From Acidovorax sp. Root219 (GTDB lineage Bacteria; Pseudomonadota; Gammaproteobacteria; Burkholderiales; Burkholderiaceae_C), in the NCBI RefSeq assembly GCF_001428665.1, contig NZ_LMIJ01000024.1, positions 84,278 through 148,277 on the forward strand: DNA of 64,000 nucleotides. The letters run 5' to 3'. The position numbers were made by a program, and so were the translations under genes. The notes under the pieces are model-generated. The model was not told where the DNA came from. It searched no databases and was given only the letters and a program-made list of their open reading frames with translations. Shown in pieces: positions 60,636 through 64,000 of the stretch; position 1 is the stretch's first letter, and every line of letters starts with the position of its first letter.

Positions 60636-61790
60636 TCAGCTGCTTTCGGTCGGAAGCCCGTCGGCATCCCACTCGGGCAGGCCGCCGCGCAACCAGTACA
60701 CCGTCTTGTAGCCCTTGCTGGCCGCCACCTTGGCCGCCTTGTAGGACTTCCAGCATTCGGCCCCGTTGCAGGCAAAGATCACGGGCTTGCTGCGGTCCAC
60801 CTTCTCCAGTGCCTGGAAGTCATCCTGCGTGGCGTTGAAGGCCACGTCCTTGAGGCTTTTTTCCACGTAGGCCGCGAAGACGGCGCCGCGGATACGCTTG
60901 GCCTTGAACTCCTTCTCGGTGCGTGTATCGACCACCACCGCCCCCTGCGCCTGCAGCTTTTGCGCCTCGCGTGCGGTGATGCGGTTCACGCCGGGCAGGC
61001 TGTTGGGGGTGAAGAGTCCAAGCTCTGCCACGCGGCGGTACTCCTGCGCTTCAGGGCGCAAGGCCACCGGGCTCAGCCCTGTGGTCCCGGAGCCCGAGGC
61101 GAACCACTGGGCCAGGCGTGCCTTGACGTCGGCAGGCAGGTCCTTCTTCACGGCGATCGAGAAGCCGCCCGGTACCGGCTGCGAGGTCGCCAGCACCCGT
61201 GCGTCGCCCTTGTGGGTGGCCGACCATTCGGCCCAGTCGTCCGCCCGCACCACGGTGGCATCCGTGCTGCCGAGCACCAACGCGCTCAAGCCCGCCTGCG
61301 GGTGCTTTTCGTGCAGTACCGACTTGAGGTCCTGGAACGACAGGCCTGCTTCGTTGAGCATGCCGCGTGCCATGTAGGTGTAGATCGAATCCTGCTGGGG
61401 CAGGTACAGGCGCTGGCCTTTCATCGCCGCCACGTTCGCCACCTGGGCAGAGCCCACGAGCAGGTACAGGTCCGATTTCTGCGTGGCGCCCACCAGCTCG
61501 TACCCGCGCTGCAGCGCCGAGGCCGCCACCTGGGCCGGGCCGATGAACACATCGTAGCCCGCGCTGCGCGTGGCGCGCATGACATCGGCCAGGTCTTCGC
61601 TGGTGACCACGGTGGCAGCTTGACCAGCGGCCTTGGACAGGCCTGACTCGAACGCGCTGCGCAGGATGCTGTGCGCGGCCTTCTTGGCCGTGGGCTCCAC
61701 GGCCACGATGGCCGTGAGCTGGGCCTGGGCGAAGGGGCTGAGCACTAGCAGCAACAGGGACAACAAGGCAGGGCGTGTTTTGCGGTACAT
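60636..61790 (-). CDS. PhnD-like periplasmic binding domain fused to rhodanese
   Basis: 384 residues, exported (signal cleavage after AQAQ). Residues ~25-245 form a PhnD/phosphonate-type binding domain (VFIGPAQVAASALQRG, YLPQQDSIYTYMARGML). Residues ~265-384 form a rhodanese domain with VVVDTRTEKEF and the active loop FACNGAECWKS; C341 and C346 are both in the loop. Divergent from sorAB. Likely sulfur-compound handling in the periplasm. Confidence 0.85.
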   Translation of the reverse strand: MYRKTRPALLSLLLLVLSPFAQAQLTAIVAVEPTAKKAAHSILRSAFESGLSKAAGQAATVVTSEDLADVMRATRSAGYDVFIGPAQVAASALQRGYELVGATQKSDLYLLVGSAQVANVAAMKGQRLYLPQQDSIYTYMARGMLNEAGLSFQDLKSVLHEKHPQAGLSALVLGSTDATVVRADDWAEWSATHKGDARVLATSQPVPGGFSIAVKKDLPADVKARLAQWFASGSGTTGLSPVALRPEAQEYRRVAELGLFTPNSLPGVNRITAREAQKLQAQGAVVVDTRTEKEFKAKRIRGAVFAAYVEKSLKDVAFNATQDDFQALEKVDRSKPVIFACNGAECWKSYKAAKVAASKGYKTVYWLRGGLPEWDADGLPTESS

Positions 61791-62018
61791 GGTGTCTCCT
61801 TTGGAGTCTGTCAGCCGATGTCAAATATGCACCAGGGCGCTACCTAGCACACGTCCTTGAGGGTGTTGTTGCCATTTCTTACACCTGCTCTCACAAACCC
61901 CCAGGGCAAATCGGGGCGGCCATACCAGAATGGGATATGCAGCCGCATGCTGGCGGCCGTCTGCGGCCGGTGCCGATTGCGGAAACACCTGCCTTACCCA
62001 CCTCTGGAGGAACGTTTC

Positions 62019-63230
62019 ATGAAGAATCCCGTGACCCTGCCGCGCCGGCACCTGCTCACTGGCAGCGCTGCCGCACTCAGCGCCCTGGGGCTGGCTGCAT
62101 GGACCCGCGGCGCGCATGCCCAGGCTGCGCCAGCGGCGGCTAAGCCGCTGCCCCCCTACGTGGGGTGGAAGAACCCTGGCAGCCTGATCGTGCACAGCAG
62201 CAGCACCCTGGAAACGCGCCGGGGCGCTTTCGGCACGGGGGTGGTCACGCCGTCGAGCCAGCTGTACATCCGCAACAACCTGCCCGCGCCCGATGCCGCC
62301 ATCGTGGCCGAGCGCGATGCATGGACAGTGTCCATCGAGGGGGTGAAGGCACCACGCGCACTGACCGTGGCTGAGCTCAGAACCCTGGGCATCGAGACCG
62401 TGACCACGGTGCTGCAATGCTCGGGCAACGGGCGCGGCTTCTTCCCCAGCAAGCCCAGCGGCACGCCGTGGACGGTGGGCGCGGCAGGCTGCGTGGTCTG
62501 GAGCGGGGTGCCGCTGCGCAACGTGGTGGCCGCCCTGGGTGGGCTGGCGGGCGGTGCTGCCTACCTCACGGGCACGGGCGGCGAGAAATTGCCCGAGGGC
62601 GTGGACCCGCTCTCGGTGATCGTCGAGCGCTCGGTGCCCATCCAGGCGCTGGAGAATGCCATCCTGGCCTGGGAGATGAACGGCGAGCCCATGCCGCTGG
62701 CCCATGGGGGGCCGCTGCGCCTGATCGTGCCGGGCTACCAGGGGGTGAACAACATCAAGTACGTCAAGCGCGTGGCCTTCGGTGCCGAGCAGTCGCAGGC
62801 ACGCATCATGTCGCACGGCTACCGCATGTCGCCACCCGGCACCAAGGCGGGCCCCGAGCAGCCCTCGGTGTGGGAGATGACGACCAAGTCCTGGATCAAC
62901 GGCCCCCTGCCCGAACAGGGCACGCTCAAGGCCGGCATGGTGCAGGTGCATGGCGTGGCGTTTGGCGGCACGCGCGGCGTGAAGGGCGTGGAGGTCTCGG
63001 TGGACGGCGGCAAGACCTGGCAGGCGGCCCAACTCATCGGGCCTGACCTGGGCCGCTTTGCGTGGCGCCAGTTCGTGCTGCCCGCACGCCTGGCCGCAGG
63101 TTCGCATGAACTGCTCAGCCGCGCCACCGACACGGCAGGCAACGTGCAGCCAGAGCAGCGCGAGGAAAACCTGGGTGGCTACAACAACACGAGCTGGCGC
63201 GACCACGGTGTGACCGTGGTGGTCGCCTGA
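62019..63230 (+). CDS. sorA: molybdopterin sulfite dehydrogenase catalytic subunit
   Basis: 403 residues, exported by Tat: RR (9-10) in PRRHLLTG. Molybdenum-ligand cysteine C134 in LQCSGNGRGFF; Mo-co dimerisation domain at the C end. Oxidises sulfite to sulfate in the periplasm and passes electrons to SorB. Related SoxC proteins are similar; SorA is preferred because of the single-heme partner downstream. ATG 62019 after GGAGG. Confidence 0.88.
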   Translation: MKNPVTLPRRHLLTGSAAALSALGLAAWTRGAHAQAAPAAAKPLPPYVGWKNPGSLIVHSSSTLETRRGAFGTGVVTPSSQLYIRNNLPAPDAAIVAERDAWTVSIEGVKAPRALTVAELRTLGIETVTTVLQCSGNGRGFFPSKPSGTPWTVGAAGCVVWSGVPLRNVVAALGGLAGGAAYLTGTGGEKLPEGVDPLSVIVERSVPIQALENAILAWEMNGEPMPLAHGGPLRLIVPGYQGVNNIKYVKRVAFGAEQSQARIMSHGYRMSPPGTKAGPEQPSVWEMTTKSWINGPLPEQGTLKAGMVQVHGVAFGGTRGVKGVEVSVDGGKTWQAAQLIGPDLGRFAWRQFVLPARLAAGSHELLSRATDTAGNVQPEQREENLGGYNNTSWRDHGVTVVVA

Positions 63231-63234
63231 AGCG

Positions 63235-63564
63235 GTGCGCATCTTGCGTACCGCAGCCGCGGCCTGGCTGCTGGCGCTGATCAGCAGCGGCGCCTGGGCC
63301 GCAGATGCCGGCGAGCTGGCGCGGGGCAAGGAGCTGTTCGGCAAGATCCAGCCGGCCTGCGCGGTGTGCCATACGCTGCAGGCAGCGGGCGCCGAGGGCC
63401 AGGTCGGCCCCGTGCTCGATGAGCTCAAGCCCAACGCTGAGCGCGTGCTGCGCGCACTGCGTGCGGGCATTGGCGTCATGCCCTCCTATGCCGACAAGCT
63501 CAGCGACAAGGACATGCGGGCCTTGGCGCACTTCGTGGCGCAGGCCAGCGGCGCTGCTCCCTGA
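63235..63564 (+). CDS. sorB: monoheme cytochrome c of sulfite dehydrogenase
   Basis: 109 residues, signal peptide (cleavage after WAAD), heme c motif CAVCH (C42, C45, H46), likely axial M82 in GVMPSYADK. GTG start four bases after the sorA stop. Electron acceptor of SorA. Confidence 0.85.
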   Translation: MRILRTAAAAWLLALISSGAWAADAGELARGKELFGKIQPACAVCHTLQAAGAEGQVGPVLDELKPNAERVLRALRAGIGVMPSYADKLSDKDMRALAHFVAQASGAAP

Positions 63565-63567
63565 GCG

Positions 63568-64000
63568 TCAGGCCTTGTGGGCCGCTGCTGTGGGCAGCCG
63601 GCTGGGTGCTGCGCTGTGGGGCATGCCCGTGAAGGCAAAGTCCAGCTCGGGCGCCAGGCCGCTCACGATGCGCGCCAGCGACTTGCCCGAGCCGCAGGCA
63701 TGCGTCCAGCCCAGCGTGCCGTGGCCGGTGTTGAGGAACAGGTTGGCGAGCTTCGTCTTGCCGATCAGCGGCACGTTGCTCGGCGTGGCGGGGCGCAGGC
63801 CGGTCCAGAACTGGGCCCGGCTGGCATCGCCCGCGCCGGGAAACAACTGCTCCACTCGGCGCACGATGGCGTCGCAGCGCACCTGGTTGAGGTCGCGGTT
63901 GTAGCCGTTGAGTTCGGCCGTGCCGGCAATGCGCAGGCGGTCACCGCCGCGCTCGCTGGTGTAGCGCGAGAACACGAGCTTGTACTCATCGTCGGTGAGA
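63568..64000 (-). CDS. dadA: D-amino-acid dehydrogenase, 3' part (start outside the window)
   Basis: Truncated by the window edge; about 144 C-terminal residues. Contains ELNGYNRDLN, FWTGLRPATPSNVPLIG and TGHGTLGWTHACGSGKSLA, the FAD-dependent DadA C-terminal signature. Converts D-amino acids to 2-oxoacids with electrons to quinone. Stops three bases after the sorB stop (convergent). Confidence 0.92.
   Translation of the reverse strand, partial: LTDDEYKLVFSRYTSERGGDRLRIAGTAELNGYNRDLNQVRCDAIVRRVEQLFPGAGDASRAQFWTGLRPATPSNVPLIGKTKLANLFLNTGHGTLGWTHACGSGKSLARIVSGLAPELDFAFTGMPHSAAPSRLPTAAAHKA

Overview
This window is a contiguous piece of a GC-rich betaproteobacterial chromosome, most likely a Comamonadaceae member of the Acidovorax/Diaphorobacter/Alicycliphilus type. 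The reasons are the S4, S14 and OxyR sequences, a PhaM-type PHB-granule protein, a rhizobial-style glycerol ABC transporter, an initiator tRNA after rplQ, and dispersed GC-rich intergenic repeats. The family call is inference from gene content. No phage, integrase, transposase or CRISPR array is visible.

Layout. 0-9 kb: queA, an HD-GYP phosphodiesterase, recG-oxyR, a lipoprotein M20 peptidase, dps and a single-domain response regulator. 9.2-9.4 kb: a 161-bp palindrome at the 3' end of two convergent units. 9.4-15.4 kb: four leftward genes coupled by GTGA/ATGA overlaps (CHASE3-GAF hybrid kinase, cheR, receiver-less cheB, receiver-kinase). 15.6-17.3 kb: ubiA and proC. 17.4-27.8 kb: a glycerol regulon, with glpK-glpR leftward and glpS-glpT-glpP-glpQ-DUF2160-glpV-glpD rightward. 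28-37 kb: spc and alpha ribosomal operons with secY and rpoA, no infA, then tRNA-fMet. 37-44 kb: a tautomerase and an iron- or copper-related leftward operon (DUF2946 protein, TonB receptor, ABC ATPase, two DUF3526 permeases) behind a Fur-box-like palindrome. 44-54.8 kb: a D-amino-acid/peptide scavenging locus (dipeptide-type ABC transporter, D-serine/D-threonine dehydratase family enzyme, RpiR regulator, N-acyl-D-amino-acid deacylase, divergent ridA and PfkB kinase). 54.8-64 kb: a NhaR-like LysR regulator, a cysteine-free IscR-like Rrf2 protein, VOC and GST proteins, a PCuAC copper chaperone, PhaM, a FIST protein, a PhnD-rhodanese fusion beside sorAB sulfite dehydrogenase, and the 3' part of dadA.

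How genes work together. In the glycerol locus the ABC system imports glycerol, GlpK phosphorylates it, GlpD oxidises glycerol-3-phosphate, and GlpR probably controls both directions from the central intergenic region. In the D-amino-acid locus the transporter would import N-acylated D-amino acids or short peptides, the deacylase would free the D-amino acid, the PLP enzyme would deaminate it, and RidA would hydrolyse the reactive enamine/imine product. Two RpiR/HexR-like operator candidates sit in the dppA/ridA divergent promoter.

The most notable non-coding observations are the palindrome at 9196-9356, whose arm differences are mostly G-U pairs in leftward RNA only; two copies of a dispersed repeat with compensatory hairpin changes; an attenuator-like leader between rpoA and rplQ; and a terminator-like hairpin in the ridA leader.
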